From Pleomorphomonas carboxyditropha (GTDB taxonomy: Bacteria > Pseudomonadota > Alphaproteobacteria > Rhizobiales > Pleomorphomonadaceae): DNA of 64,000 nt. The DNA lies in NCBI RefSeq assembly GCF_002770725.1, contig NZ_NQVN01000012.1:1-64000 (forward strand), given 5' to 3'. The notes beneath the pieces are model-generated. The model was not told the DNA's origin and searched no databases. It saw only the letters and a list, made by a program, of their open reading frames with translations. Positions 1 through 10,019 of the stretch are shown one piece after another. How positions within the stretch are numbered: position 1 is the first letter of the stretch; every line of letters begins with the position of its first letter. The position numbers and the translations under genes are program-made.

Positions 1-1346
<1,346 letters not shown>

Positions 1347-1437
1347 CGATGCTCGGAGCCAACCGCCTCCTTCCGTGTTATTACGGAGGGGGAAACTATG
1401 TCCGGCCGCGGGTTACCGCGCACCGTGGAACGTTCGC

Positions 1438-2373
1438 ATGTCTTATTTGAAGCATCGTCCCGGAAAGAGTGTCGCCTCTGTTTTCAGGCGTTTCACACCC
1501 GGAAAATCCCGCCTTGCCCGCTTGCGTTCGGCGTCGGTCGTCCTGGGTTTTGCGCTTCTTCTGGCCGGTTGCCGCTTCGTGGTGCTGGATCCGAGCGGCC
1601 CGATCGCCGCCAAGGAGAAGCAGCTCATCCTCATTTCCACCGCGCTGATGCTGCTCGTCGTGCTGCCGGTGATCATCCTGACGCTGATCTTCGCCTTCTG
1701 GTACCGCGCCTCCAACACTCGCGCCAACGCCATGCCCACCTGGGCGCACTCCAACGCCATCGAGGTGGTGGTGTGGACCGTGCCGCTCCTGATCGTCATC
1801 ACCCTCGGCTGGCTCGCCTGGACCACCACCCACGCCCTCGATCCCTATCGGCCCCTGGAAGGCAACGGCACGCCGACGCTGGAGATCGACGTGGTGGCGC
1901 TCGACTGGAAGTGGCTGTTCGTCTACCCCGGAGAGAACATCGCCACCGTCAACGAGGTGGCCTTCCCCGTCGACACGCCGGTGCGCTTCCAGATCACCTC
2001 CGACACGGTGATGAACTCCTTCTTCATCCCCGGCCTCGCCGGCCAAATCTACGCCATGGCCGGCATGCGCACCGAGCTCAGCCTGATCGCCAACAAGCCG
2101 GGCACCTTCGGCGGCCTGTCGGCCAACTACAGCGGCGCCGGCTTCTCGGGCATGCGATTCAAGGCGCTGGCGATGTCGCCGGGCGATTTCGACGCCTGGA
2201 CGCGCAAGGTGGCGGCGAGCGGCCGACCGCTCGACACCGCCGCCTTCGACGATCTCGCCAAGGACAAGAGCAACAGCCCGGTCGTCTATTACGCGCCGGG
2301 CAATCCCGGCCTGTTGCAGGGCCTCATCAACAAATATCGCCATGCGCCGCCGCCGGCGCACGCGGGCCATTGA
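1438..2373 (+). CDS. cyoA: Cytochrome bo3 ubiquinol oxidase subunit II
   Basis: Subunit II of the proton-pumping quinol oxidase of the aerobic respiratory chain. From the ATG at 1438 the product has 311 residues: a long basic signal, a lipobox LLAGC with the lipidated Cys at about 45, two transmembrane helices (about 60-82 and 103-122) and a periplasmic cupredoxin-like domain. The CuA ligands of cytochrome c oxidases are not evident, as expected of a quinol oxidase. First gene of cyoABCDE. The start is uncertain: a strong GGAGG at 1385-1391 precedes an out-of-frame ATG at 1398, while in-frame choices are GTG 1375, ATG 1438 or a later TTG. ATG 1438 keeps the signal peptide shortest among ATG options. 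Confidence 0.9.
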   Translation: MSYLKHRPGKSVASVFRRFTPGKSRLARLRSASVVLGFALLLAGCRFVVLDPSGPIAAKEKQLILISTALMLLVVLPVIILTLIFAFWYRASNTRANAMPTWAHSNAIEVVVWTVPLLIVITLGWLAWTTTHALDPYRPLEGNGTPTLEIDVVALDWKWLFVYPGENIATVNEVAFPVDTPVRFQITSDTVMNSFFIPGLAGQIYAMAGMRTELSLIANKPGTFGGLSANYSGAGFSGMRFKALAMSPGDFDAWTRKVAASGRPLDTAAFDDLAKDKSNSPVVYYAPGNPGLLQGLINKYRHAPPPAHAGH

Positions 2374-2395
2374 CGGCAGCCGTGGAGAGCGCGAC

Positions 2396-4381
2396 GTGAA
2401 CCTCATCTTCGGAAAGCTCACCCTCGAGCAGATCCCCTACAACGAGCCCATCATCATGGGCGCCGTCGGCGGTGCCGCACTGCTGGTCCTGGCCGTCGTC
2501 GCGGTCATCACTTGGTACGGCCGCTGGCACTGGCTGTGGTCGGAATATCTCACCTCGGTCGATCACAAGAAGATCGGCATCATGTACATCCTGCTCGGCC
2601 TCGTCATGCTGCTGCGCGGCTTCGCCGACGCCATCATGATGCGCATCCAGCAGGCTATGGCCCTCAGCCCCAACCCGGGCTACCTGCCGCCGCACCACTA
2701 CGACCAGATCTTCTCGGCCCACGGCGTCATCATGATCTTCTTCGTGGCCATGCCGCTGGTGGTCGGCCTGATGAACATCGCCGTGCCCCTGCAGATCGGC
2801 GCGCGCGACGTCGCCTTCCCCTTCCTCAATTCGCTGAGCTTCTGGCTGACCTTTTCCGGCGCCATACTGGTCAACGCCTCGCTGATCTTCGGCGAATTCG
2901 CCAAGACCGGCTGGGCCGCCTATCCGCCGCTGTCCGAGCTGTCCTTCAGTCCCGACGTCGGCGTCGACTACTATATCTGGAGCCTGCAGATCAGCGGCAT
3001 CGGCACGCTGCTCACCGGCGTCAACTTCCTCACCACCATCCTGCGCATGCGGGCGCCCGGCATGAAGATGATGCGCATGCCGATCTTCACCTGGACGGCC
3101 TTCTGCACCAACGTGCTGATCGTCGCCGCCTTCCCCATCCTCACCGTCACGCTGGCGCTGCTCGGCCTCGACCGCTACGCCGGCATGCATTTCTTCACCA
3201 ACGACGGCGGCGGCGAGCAGATGATGTACGTCAATCTGTTCTGGGCCTGGGGCCATCCGGAAGTCTACATCCTGGTGCTGCCCGCCTTCGGCGTGTTTTC
3301 CGAAGTCGTCGCCACCTTCTCCGGCAAGCCTTTGTTCGGCTACAAGTCGATGGTCTGGGCGACCATCGCCATCACCTTCTTCTCCTTCGTCGTCTGGCTG
3401 CACCATTTCTTCACCATGGGCGCCGGCGCCAACGTCAACGCCTTCTTCGGCATCGCCACCATGATCATCGCCGTGCCGACCGGCGTGAAGATGTTCAACT
3501 GGCTGTTCACCATGTTCCGCGGCCGGGTGCGCTTCTCGGTGCCCATGCTGTGGACCATCGGCTTCATGATCACCTTCACCATCGGCGGCATGACCGGCGT
3601 GCTCCTGGCCATGCCGGGCGCCGATTTCGTGCTGCACAACAGCCTGTTCCTGGTCGCCCACTTCCACAACACCATCATCGGCGGCGTGGTGTTCGGCATG
3701 TTCGCCGGCCTCAACTACTGGTTCCCCAAGGCGACCGGCATCCGCCTGTCCGAGCCGCTCGGCCGCGCCTCCTTCTGGTGCTGGCTGGTCGGCTTCTACG
3801 TCGCCTTCATGCCGCTCTACGTGCTCGGCTTCATGGGCATGACGCGCCGGCTCAACCACTACGACAACCCGGACTGGCAGCCCTGGCTGGTGCTGGCCGG
3901 CTTCGGCGTGGCGATCATCGCCCTCGGCATCCTGTTCTCGATCCTGCAGATCGCCTGGAGCATCTGGAAGCGCGACGAGCTGCGCGACCTCTCGGGCGAT
4001 CCCTGGGACGGCCGCACCCTCGAATGGGCCACCTCGTCGCCGCCGCCGATCTACAATTTCGCCGAGACGCCGCGCGTCACCGAGATCGACGCCTGGGCCA
4101 ACATGAAGGCGGACGGCGGCGGCATGTTCGTGCGGTCGACGCCTTACTATGACATCCACCTGCCGAAGAACACCGCCGCCGGCCTGCTGATCGGCCTGTT
4201 CAGCATCGGCCTCGGCTTCGGCCTCGTCTGGCATATCTGGTGGATGGTCGGCTTGAGCGCGCTGGCCATGCTGGCGGCGCTGCTCCATCGCCTGTTCCAG
4301 GACGAGATCGCCTTCATCATCCCGGCCGCCGAGGTGAAGGACATGGAAATGCAGCGCCTCGAAGGAGCCGGCCGGTCATGA
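2396..4381 (+). CDS. cyoB: Cytochrome bo3 ubiquinol oxidase subunit I
   Basis: Catalytic subunit that reduces O2 to water at the heme o3-CuB centre and pumps protons. The 661-residue product matches the usual length (about 660). Visible ligand motifs are [11 protein letters not shown] (heme b His), [15 protein letters not shown] (CuB His cross-linked to Tyr), HHFFTMG (two CuB His) and [10 protein letters not shown] (heme His). About 15 transmembrane helices. The GTG at 2396 is chosen because it has GGAGAG about 10 bases upstream and gives the family N-terminus ([15 protein letters not shown]); an ATG at 2342 would add a charged tail overlapping cyoA. The stop overlaps the cyoC start (ATGA), indicating translational coupling. 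Confidence 0.97.
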   Translation: MNLIFGKLTLEQIPYNEPIIMGAVGGAALLVLAVVAVITWYGRWHWLWSEYLTSVDHKKIGIMYILLGLVMLLRGFADAIMMRIQQAMALSPNPGYLPPHHYDQIFSAHGVIMIFFVAMPLVVGLMNIAVPLQIGARDVAFPFLNSLSFWLTFSGAILVNASLIFGEFAKTGWAAYPPLSELSFSPDVGVDYYIWSLQISGIGTLLTGVNFLTTILRMRAPGMKMMRMPIFTWTAFCTNVLIVAAFPILTVTLALLGLDRYAGMHFFTNDGGGEQMMYVNLFWAWGHPEVYILVLPAFGVFSEVVATFSGKPLFGYKSMVWATIAITFFSFVVWLHHFFTMGAGANVNAFFGIATMIIAVPTGVKMFNWLFTMFRGRVRFSVPMLWTIGFMITFTIGGMTGVLLAMPGADFVLHNSLFLVAHFHNTIIGGVVFGMFAGLNYWFPKATGIRLSEPLGRASFWCWLVGFYVAFMPLYVLGFMGMTRRLNHYDNPDWQPWLVLAGFGVAIIALGILFSILQIAWSIWKRDELRDLSGDPWDGRTLEWATSSPPPIYNFAETPRVTEIDAWANMKADGGGMFVRSTPYYDIHLPKNTAAGLLIGLFSIGLGFGLVWHIWWMVGLSALAMLAALLHRLFQDEIAFIIPAAEVKDMEMQRLEGAGRS

Positions 4382-5010
4382 CCATACTCGACCTTCCCGA
4401 AGCCCATTCGGTTCACGCCCCGCAGCATCCGTCCGCCGCCGCCGACGACGCCGAGCTCACCGAGAAGACCGTCTTCGGCTTCTGGCTCTACCTGATGAGC
4501 GACGTGGTGCTGTTCGCGACGCTGTTCGCCGTGTTCGCCGTGGTCGGCCGCAGCTATGCCGGCGGCCCGACCGGCCAGGAGTTGTTCGATCTTCCTTACG
4601 TGCTGGTCGAGACGGCCGTCCTGCTCGCAAGCTCCGTCGCCTTCGGCTTCGTCACGCTCGCCGCCCAGGACGACCGCCGGCAGGCGACGCTTCTGTGGAT
4701 GGCGGTGACCTTCGCCATCGGCGCCGTGTTCATCGTCATGGAAGTCTACGAGTTCCACCACCTGATCGAAGAGGGCGCCGGTCCCAGCCGCAGCGCCTTC
4801 CTGTCGGCCTATTTCACGCTGGTCGGCACCCACGGCCTGCACGTCGCCAGCGGCCTTCTCTGGATGATCGTCACCGGATTCCAGCTTGCCCGCGACGGGC
4901 TTACCGCCACGGTCCACCGCCGCCTGGGGCTGCTCGGCTTGTTCTGGCATTTCCTCGACGTGATCTGGATCGTCGTGTTCACCGAAGTCTACCTGATCGG
5001 AGTGCTCTGA
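4378..5010 (+). CDS. cyoC: Cytochrome bo3 ubiquinol oxidase subunit III
   Basis: Third core subunit of the quinol oxidase, a 210-residue inner-membrane protein with five predicted helices. The signature [11 protein letters not shown] and the C-terminal [20 protein letters not shown] are typical of heme-copper oxidase subunit III. The start is the ATG overlapping the cyoB stop by four bases; the frame is open further upstream but that stretch is cyoB in another frame. Position between cyoB and cyoD is the standard order. Confidence 0.95.
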   Translation: MTILDLPEAHSVHAPQHPSAAADDAELTEKTVFGFWLYLMSDVVLFATLFAVFAVVGRSYAGGPTGQELFDLPYVLVETAVLLASSVAFGFVTLAAQDDRRQATLLWMAVTFAIGAVFIVMEVYEFHHLIEEGAGPSRSAFLSAYFTLVGTHGLHVASGLLWMIVTGFQLARDGLTATVHRRLGLLGLFWHFLDVIWIVVFTEVYLIGVL

Positions 5011-5011
5011 C

Positions 5012-5383
5012 ATGGCCGACCGCAGAACCGAGCATCTCCCCGGCGCCGGCGCCTCGCTCCACCATTATGTCCGCGGCCTCGTCCTGTCGGTGCTGCTCAC
5101 CGGCGCCGCTTTCGCGCTGGTGATGACCCATGCGCTGCCGCGCAATGCCACCATATTCGTCATCCTCGCCCTCGCCGCCATTCAGATCTTCGTCCACCTC
5201 GTCGACTTCCTGCATATCGACGGCTCGCTCGAACAACGCTGGAACGTCTACGCCGCGCTGTTCGCGCTGCTTGTGGTCGGCATTCTCGTGGGCGGCAGCA
5301 TCTGGATCATGTTCAGCGCCCACGCCAACATGAACATCGGCACGCCGATGCCCGGCATGACCATGACGCCCGAGGCCTTTTGA
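5012..5383 (+). CDS. cyoD: Cytochrome bo3 ubiquinol oxidase subunit IV
   Basis: Small assembly/stability subunit of the bo3 oxidase, 123 residues with three transmembrane helices (about 25-45, 50-72 and 85-108). The segment FVHLVDFLHIDGSLEQRWNV is the conserved helix-loop of CyoD. Starts one base after the cyoC stop and is followed two bases later by cyoE, so the operon is tightly packed. The hydrophilic C-terminal tail is Met-rich. Confidence 0.93.
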   Translation: MADRRTEHLPGAGASLHHYVRGLVLSVLLTGAAFALVMTHALPRNATIFVILALAAIQIFVHLVDFLHIDGSLEQRWNVYAALFALLVVGILVGGSIWIMFSAHANMNIGTPMPGMTMTPEAF

Positions 5384-5384
5384 G

Positions 5385-6248
5385 GTGACAGCGCTCAGCC
5401 GCAACCCTTATGTGCGCCTTGTGAAACCCGGTATCGTCGGGGGCAATCTCGTCTCGACGGCCGGCGGCTTCCTGCTGGGTGCGCGTGGCGCCGTCGATAT
5501 GCGGCTGTTTGTCGCCACGCTCGTCGGCGTGGCGCTGGTGGTGGCTGGCGGCTGTGTCGTCAACAACGTCATCGATCGCGACATCGACGCCCGCATGGCC
5601 CGCACGGCCAACCGTCCCATGGTCACCGGCGCGGTCGGCGTCCCCACGGCCACCGCTTACGGTGGCGTGCTGGCCGGCGGCGGGTTGCTGCTGCTCGCCC
5701 TGATCGCCGGTCCGCTCGCGGCAACCGTCGCCGCCTTCGGCCTCGTCATCTACGTCGGCCCCTACAGCCTGTGGTTCAAGCGGCGTTCGCCGGTCAGCGT
5801 GCTGGTCGGCAGCCTCGCCGGCGCGACGCCGCCGGTCATCGGCTATTGCGCCGTCACCGGCCGGCTGGATGGCGCGGCCGTCATCCTGTTCCTGATGTTC
5901 GCGCTGTGGCAGATCCCGCATTCCGATGCCATCGCCATCGTGCGCCGCGACGATTATGCCGCCGCCGGCGTGCCGACCTATCCGGTCCGCCACGGCATCG
6001 CCGCCACCAAGCAGCGCATCCTCGTTTCCATCGGCGCCTTCGGCGTCGCCTCGGTGGCCCTGCCCTTCGCCGGCTTTACCGGCCTCGCCTACCTCTGCAC
6101 GGCCGTCGCTTGCGGCGGCTACTGGCTGCATGTCGCCGCCACCGGCCCGGCCGCCATGGACGAGCGCGGCTGGGCCAAGCGTATCTTCCTCGCTTCGCTC
6201 GGCTGTCTTCTGGCGCTCTGCGTGCTGATGGCCGTCGATTTCCGATAA
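5385..6248 (+). CDS. cyoE: Protoheme IX farnesyltransferase (heme O synthase)
   Basis: UbiA-family prenyltransferase that attaches farnesyl to protoheme to make heme O, the cofactor of the o3 site of CyoB. 287 residues, about eight or nine membrane helices. The Asp-rich substrate motif NNVIDRDIDARMARTANRP is complete, and the second cluster around KRRSPVSVLVG and YCAVTGRLD is present. Start is a GTG one base after the cyoD stop; no better ATG lies close. Last gene of the cyo operon; the next gene converges from the other strand four bases later. Confidence 0.95.
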   Translation: MTALSRNPYVRLVKPGIVGGNLVSTAGGFLLGARGAVDMRLFVATLVGVALVVAGGCVVNNVIDRDIDARMARTANRPMVTGAVGVPTATAYGGVLAGGGLLLLALIAGPLAATVAAFGLVIYVGPYSLWFKRRSPVSVLVGSLAGATPPVIGYCAVTGRLDGAAVILFLMFALWQIPHSDAIAIVRRDDYAAAGVPTYPVRHGIAATKQRILVSIGAFGVASVALPFAGFTGLAYLCTAVACGGYWLHVAATGPAAMDERGWAKRIFLASLGCLLALCVLMAVDFR

Positions 6249-6252
6249 CCGG

Positions 6253-6879
6253 TCAACGCTGCTCCGTCAGCGCCAGTCTGAGGCCGAGCAGCACGAAGGC
6301 GCCTGCGAACAGGCGCCGCAGCATGGCGAGCACCGAGGGGCGCGCCATCACCCGGTCGCGCGCCGTGGCGGCGGCGACGCCATAGAGCGCGAACACCACG
6401 AAGGTCATCGCCATGAACACGCCGCCGAGCTCGATCAGGCGCAGCGTCGGTTGCGCCTCGCCATGCCCGACGAACTGCGGCAGGAAGGCGAGGAAGAACA
6501 CGGTGAGCTTGGGATTCAGAAGGTTGAGAAGGACCGCCCGGACGGTGATGTCGAGCGCCGAAGCGTCGCGGCCGTCGGCCGCCACGGCCAGCGCGCCGGT
6601 CTCCTTCAGCGTCATCCAGGCCATGTAGAGGAGATAGGCGACGCCGGCCACCCGCAGGATCTCGAAGGCGAGAACGCTGGTCGCGATCATCGCCGAGAGG
6701 CCGAGCACGGCGGCGAGAAGATGCGGCAGGATGCCCAAGGTGCAGCCGAAGGCGGCGATCGCCGCCGCCCGGCCGCCGCGCCCGAGGCCGGCGCCGAGGG
6801 TATAGATGACGCCGGTACCCGGCGAGGCGACGACGATCAGCGACGTGAGCAGGAATTCGGGGGACATGAGGGCGGACAT
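6253..6879 (-). CDS. LysE/RhtB-family amino-acid exporter
   Basis: Inner-membrane exporter of the LysE superfamily, presumably expelling amino acids or related metabolites. The 208-residue product has the family length and six hydrophobic segments. Its N-terminal motif VVASPGTGVIYTLGAGLGRG corresponds to the conserved PGP/G-rich loop, and VLLNLLNPKLTVFFLAFLPQF is the second hallmark. ATG 6879 is preferred over the longer frame (to 6933) because GGAG lies 7 bases upstream. It converges on cyoE with a 4-base gap. Substrate unknown. Confidence 0.85.
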   Translation of the reverse strand: MSALMSPEFLLTSLIVVASPGTGVIYTLGAGLGRGGRAAAIAAFGCTLGILPHLLAAVLGLSAMIATSVLAFEILRVAGVAYLLYMAWMTLKETGALAVAADGRDASALDITVRAVLLNLLNPKLTVFFLAFLPQFVGHGEAQPTLRLIELGGVFMAMTFVVFALYGVAAATARDRVMARPSVLAMLRRLFAGAFVLLGLRLALTEQR

Positions 6880-6994
6880 CGGCAGGCTCCGGTGGTTCGC
6901 CCTACCCTGCCGCTCCATGCGAGACGGAGCCACCCGATTTCCAGCCGCTGCCGCCCCCGCATTTTATCACGCCGAGCTGCATCGGCATGCAAAC

Positions 6995-7187
6995 GAGACC
7001 TATATCCGCCTCCCGCCCCATTCTGCCCGAGGTCCTACGCCTTCGCGTAGGATGACACTCTATGGGGAGGGGGCAAGGATGGAGGGCGACGCGCTATCCG
7101 GCTGTTTCATATATATATAAATCTGTCATCTTACGCGAAGGCGTAGGACCTCGGGCAGGATAAAACAAGGGGCCGATATAGGGCGCC
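6995..7187. repeat. Family A palindromic intergenic repeat, copy 1 (long form)
   Basis: Imperfect palindrome starting GAGACCTATATCCGCC and ending GGCCGATATAGGGCGCC. The first inner hairpin has arms CCTACGC/GCGTAGG with loop CTTC. After a long central part (with TATGGGGAGG and GCTATCCGGCTGTTTC) and an ATATATATAAAT spacer, the second hairpin closes with TTACGC/GCGTAGG. Lies between two minus-strand genes in a 607-base gap. Related copies: 12420, 18440, 18885, 22016, 43882, 46079, 50864. Confidence 0.85.
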
Positions 7188-7250
7188 GTGATCCGAACGC
7201 GCAGGGCCGGCGCACACAACCACTGCGACTCCTGCCCTGCTGAGAGGATT

Positions 7251-7391
7251 CACCCCTCTCTCCAACTCTCCCCCACAAGGGGGGAGAGGGTTCGTCGAGC
7301 CGAAAGGCACAAACTTTCGAGCCAATAGGTTCTGTTGGGAACCGAGCCGTGCCCTCTCCCCCCTTGTGGGGGAGAGTTGGAGAGAGGGGTG
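7251..7391. repeat. Family B C-rich/G-rich palindrome, copy 1
   Basis: Inverted repeat with arms of about 38 bases. The left arm begins CACCCCTCTCCAACTCTCCC and the right arm ends GGGAGAGTTGGAGAGAGGGG, separated by about 63 bases of unrelated sequence. Sits 63 bases after family A copy 1 and upstream of the malic enzyme terminator. Such palindromes are common in rhizobial intergenic regions; they can fold into a very stable RNA stem if transcribed. Confidence 0.8.
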
Positions 7392-7430
7392 ATCGCATCC
7401 CCAAAAGCGAACCGGCTTCCCCAAAAGCGA

Positions 7431-7458
7431 AACCGGGCGGCCTTTCGGCCACCCGGTT
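7431..7458 (-). terminator. Probable terminator of the malic enzyme gene
   Basis: Twelve-base arms AACCGGGCGGCC and GGCCACCCGGTT around a TTTC loop, one mismatch. Read on the minus strand the stem is followed by TTTCGCTTTT. It starts 29 bases after the malic enzyme stop. Confidence 0.6.
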
Positions 7459-7486
7459 CCTTCATTCGCTAAGGGCGTGTCGCCGA

Positions 7487-9178
7487 TCAGGCGAGCGGCT
7501 TGTAGACCGGCTCCCACACCTTGGCCTTGATGGCGGCCTTGATGGCGGCGTCGTCCAGCTTGGGCGCAAGGCCCTCGGCCATCGCCTGCTTGGCGACGGC
7601 GACGGCGATGTGCGAGGAGACCTCGCGCATGCGGTCCAGCGTCGGCAGCAGCTTGTCGCCGGGGTTGGTCTTGGCCGGCGACAGCTCGGCGAGCGCGCGG
7701 GCGGCGGCCAGGAACATGGCGTCCGTCACGCGCTTGGCGCCAACGGCCAGCGTGCCGAGGCCGACGCCCGGGAAGATGTAGGAGTTGTTGGTCTGAGCGA
7801 AGTGGTAGGTCTTGCCCTCGTATTCGAAGGGCAGGAACGGCGAGCCGGTGCCGATGATGGCGCGGCCTTCGGTCCACTTGATGATGTCCGACGGCTGGGC
7901 CTCGACGCAGGAGGTCGGGTTGCTGAGCGGGAAGACGATCGGCCGCTCGGTGTGCTTGCCGATCTCGCGGATGATTTCTTCCGTGAACATGCCCGGCTGG
8001 CCGGCCACGCCGACGAGAACGGTCGGCTTGGCGTTCTTGATCACTTCGTAGAGCGAAGCCTTGCCGGCCTCGGCGACGTCCCAGCCGTCGATGATCTTGC
8101 TGTCCTGGCGGAAGCCGAGCTGGAAGGTGTCGAGGTTGGGGGTCTTCTCGGTGACCAGGCCGTAGCGGCCGACGATGAAGAAGCGCTTGCGGGCTTCCTC
8201 GTCGCTGAGGCCCTCGGAGACCATGGCCATGCGGATCAGGTCGGCGATGCCGACGCCGGCCGAACCGCCGCCGAGGATGGCGACGCGCTGGTCCTTGAGC
8301 GGCTTGCCGGTGATCTGGATGGCCGACAGCAGCGTGCCGGTGGCGACCGACGCCGTGCCCTGGATGTCGTCGTTGAACGTGCAGAGCGCGTCGCGATACT
8401 TGTCCAGGAGGCGGTTGGCGTTGTTCTTGTGGAAGTCTTCCCACTGCAGCAGCACGTTCGGCCAACGCTTCTTCACGGCTTCGACGAACTGGTCGATGAA
8501 GCTGTCGTATTCCTCGCCGCGGATGCGCTCGTGCTTCCAGCCGAAGTACAGCGGATCGGCGATGCGCTCGGCGTTGTTGGTGCCGGTGTCGAGCGTGATC
8601 GGCAGCACGGTGTCGGGGGCGATGCCGCCGCAGCCGGTGTAGATGGCCAGCTTGCCGACCGGGATGCCCATGCCGCCGACGCCCTGGTCGCCCAGGCCGA
8701 GGATGCGCTCGCCGTCGGTGACGACGATGCACTCGACGTTGTCGTAGCGCGGGTTGGCCAGGATCTCGTCCATCTTGGCGCGGTTCGGATAGGAGATGAA
8801 CAGGCCGCGCGGACGGCGGATGATGTGGTGATACTGCTGGCAGCCGGCGCCGACGGTCGGCGTGTAGATCATCGGCAGCAGTTCGTCGAGATTGCGGGTG
8901 ATCACCGCGAAGTAAAGCGTCTCGTTGGCGTCCTGCAGGTCGCGCAGGTAGACGTAGCGGTCGAGGTTGGTCGGCAGCGCGCGGATGGTCTCAAGGCTGC
9001 GGGCAACCTGGGTGTCGAGCGTCTCGACGGCGTCGCCGAAATAGCCGTTGAGCTTGAAGGCGTCGCGCTCGGCCTGGGTGAAAGCCGTGCCCTTGTTCAG
9101 CAACGGGTCTTCGATGAGGGCCTGGCTCGTGGGGATCGCCTTGACGGCGGCGCCGTCCTTGAGGGTCACGTCGTTCAT
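7487..9178 (-). CDS. maeA: NAD-dependent malic enzyme (MaeA/SfcA type)
   Basis: Oxidative decarboxylation of L-malate to pyruvate and CO2, linking the TCA cycle to gluconeogenic and acetyl-CoA pools; cytoplasmic. 563 residues, close to the E. coli-type enzyme and without the phosphotransacetylase-like tail of rhizobial DME/TME. Visible are the active-site Tyr region MIYTPTVGAGCQQYHH, the catalytic region VVTDGERILGLGDQGVGGMG, metal-ligand segment CTFNDDIQGTA and the nucleotide-binding ILGGGSAGVGIADLI. ATG 9178 is preferred: AAGGA lies at usable distance, whereas it would abut the ATG at 9190 (four residues longer). Divergent from cowN across a NifA-type regulatory region, which may or may not also affect this gene. 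Confidence 0.93.
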   Translation of the reverse strand: MNDVTLKDGAAVKAIPTSQALIEDPLLNKGTAFTQAERDAFKLNGYFGDAVETLDTQVARSLETIRALPTNLDRYVYLRDLQDANETLYFAVITRNLDELLPMIYTPTVGAGCQQYHHIIRRPRGLFISYPNRAKMDEILANPRYDNVECIVVTDGERILGLGDQGVGGMGIPVGKLAIYTGCGGIAPDTVLPITLDTGTNNAERIADPLYFGWKHERIRGEEYDSFIDQFVEAVKKRWPNVLLQWEDFHKNNANRLLDKYRDALCTFNDDIQGTASVATGTLLSAIQITGKPLKDQRVAILGGGSAGVGIADLIRMAMVSEGLSDEEARKRFFIVGRYGLVTEKTPNLDTFQLGFRQDSKIIDGWDVAEAGKASLYEVIKNAKPTVLVGVAGQPGMFTEEIIREIGKHTERPIVFPLSNPTSCVEAQPSDIIKWTEGRAIIGTGSPFLPFEYEGKTYHFAQTNNSYIFPGVGLGTLAVGAKRVTDAMFLAAARALAELSPAKTNPGDKLLPTLDRMREVSSHIAVAVAKQAMAEGLAPKLDDAAIKAAIKAKVWEPVYKPLA

Positions 9179-9395
9179 CTGCTGTTCCATCCTTCTCACT
9201 GTCGAACCGGGCCCGCCATCTTGGCGGAACGCCCCGGGTCCGGCGCGGTCGCCAGTCCCGCTTTTTCGGGCCACTTACTGACCCTTTTTCGTCAGAAAAT
9301 CTTCCGTAGAAACACGACGTCGTCTTTGCCCGAGGGAGCTTAAACGCGTAAATCGGCACCCGAACGACTACTATATCGATGTAGTTGGCAATCCT

Positions 9396-9411
9396 TGTCA
9401 CAAACGCGACA
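9396..9411 (+). promoter_or_regulatory. NifA upstream activator sequence
   Basis: TGTCACAAACGCGACA fits the NifA binding consensus TGT-N10-ACA exactly. It lies about 80 bases upstream of the -24 element of the sigma-54 promoter before cowN, the usual enhancer distance. Confidence 0.75.
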
Positions 9412-9488
9412 TCGATCTGGCGGAAACTTTTCAGCCGGCGGGGCGTCTTTCTTCAGGAAAACCCCGGATATCCAGGACTTTTCACGAC

Positions 9489-9505
9489 CTGGCAAGGTGA
9501 TTGCA
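9489..9505 (+). promoter_or_regulatory. Sigma-54 (-24/-12) promoter of cowN
   Basis: CTGGCAAGGTGATTGCA matches the RpoN consensus, with GG at 9491-9492 and GC at 9503-9504 exactly ten bases apart. The expected transcription start near 9516 leaves a leader of about 28 bases before the cowN start, enough for its GGAG ribosome site. Confidence 0.8.
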
Positions 9506-9543
9506 CCTGAAGACGGCAACTCGACACGCAACGGAGATCGATC

Positions 9544-9846
9544 TTGTCGCCCCCAGGCCGCACCGTCAAAGACCGATACGTCACCTTCGAGGGCATCGAC
9601 TTCGAGGGCAACATGCAGGCGGTGCTCGTCCACCTCCGCCATTATATCGACGATCCCGCCTTCGCCAATCCCTTCTGGGAGCGCTTCCGCCGGCGCCTCG
9701 CGCTCGCCGAGCAATCGGAGCGGCCGGTGGCCGACCGGCTGCTGCTGATGCACGCCCACGTCTACTACATGGCCGAGCTGTTCGAGGACAACGACGACGA
9801 CGACGCCCTCGCCGCCCTGCGCCGCCTGGAGGAGGAATGCTTCTGA
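9544..9846 (+). CDS. cowN: N2-fixation sustaining protein CowN
   Basis: Small cytoplasmic protein that protects molybdenum nitrogenase from inhibition by carbon monoxide and so sustains N2-dependent growth. The 100-residue product carries the family pattern: [14 protein letters not shown] near the N-terminus, [12 protein letters not shown] in the middle and an acidic [20 protein letters not shown] ending EECF. The start is TTG 9544, supported by GGAG seven bases upstream. No nif structural gene is in the window, so cowN is either a solitary NifA target or lies at the edge of a nif region elsewhere. Identification is from remembered family features; the promoter context agrees. Confidence 0.85.
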   Translation: MSPPGRTVKDRYVTFEGIDFEGNMQAVLVHLRHYIDDPAFANPFWERFRRRLALAEQSERPVADRLLLMHAHVYYMAELFEDNDDDDALAALRRLEEECF

Positions 9847-10019
9847 CCCTCGCGGTCGGCAAAGTCTGCCACCGCCGGTAGATAGTAATAATTACGTATA
9901 AGGAAATTGTTCTCTTTGTGTGTCATATAAAATTCATGCGATTACTTGCAGGTGTTTATTCCTCATTAAGCTGCGGCCGGCTTATTCATGGCGAAAATCG
10001 ACAGCACTGAGGGAATACG

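Noticed and set aside
1398-2399. Long plus-strand frame starting at the ATG with a good ribosome site
   Set aside because: Its protein is Arg/Pro-rich nonsense overlapping cyoA in another frame; high-G+C shadow.
2327-4288. 653-codon minus-strand frame opposite cyoB
   Set aside because: Glu/Gly/Ala/His-rich antisense shadow of cyoB, no family motif.
7349-9343. 664-codon plus-strand frame opposite malic enzyme
   Set aside because: Antisense shadow rich in Gly/Val/Asp/Arg; malic enzyme motifs are on the minus strand.
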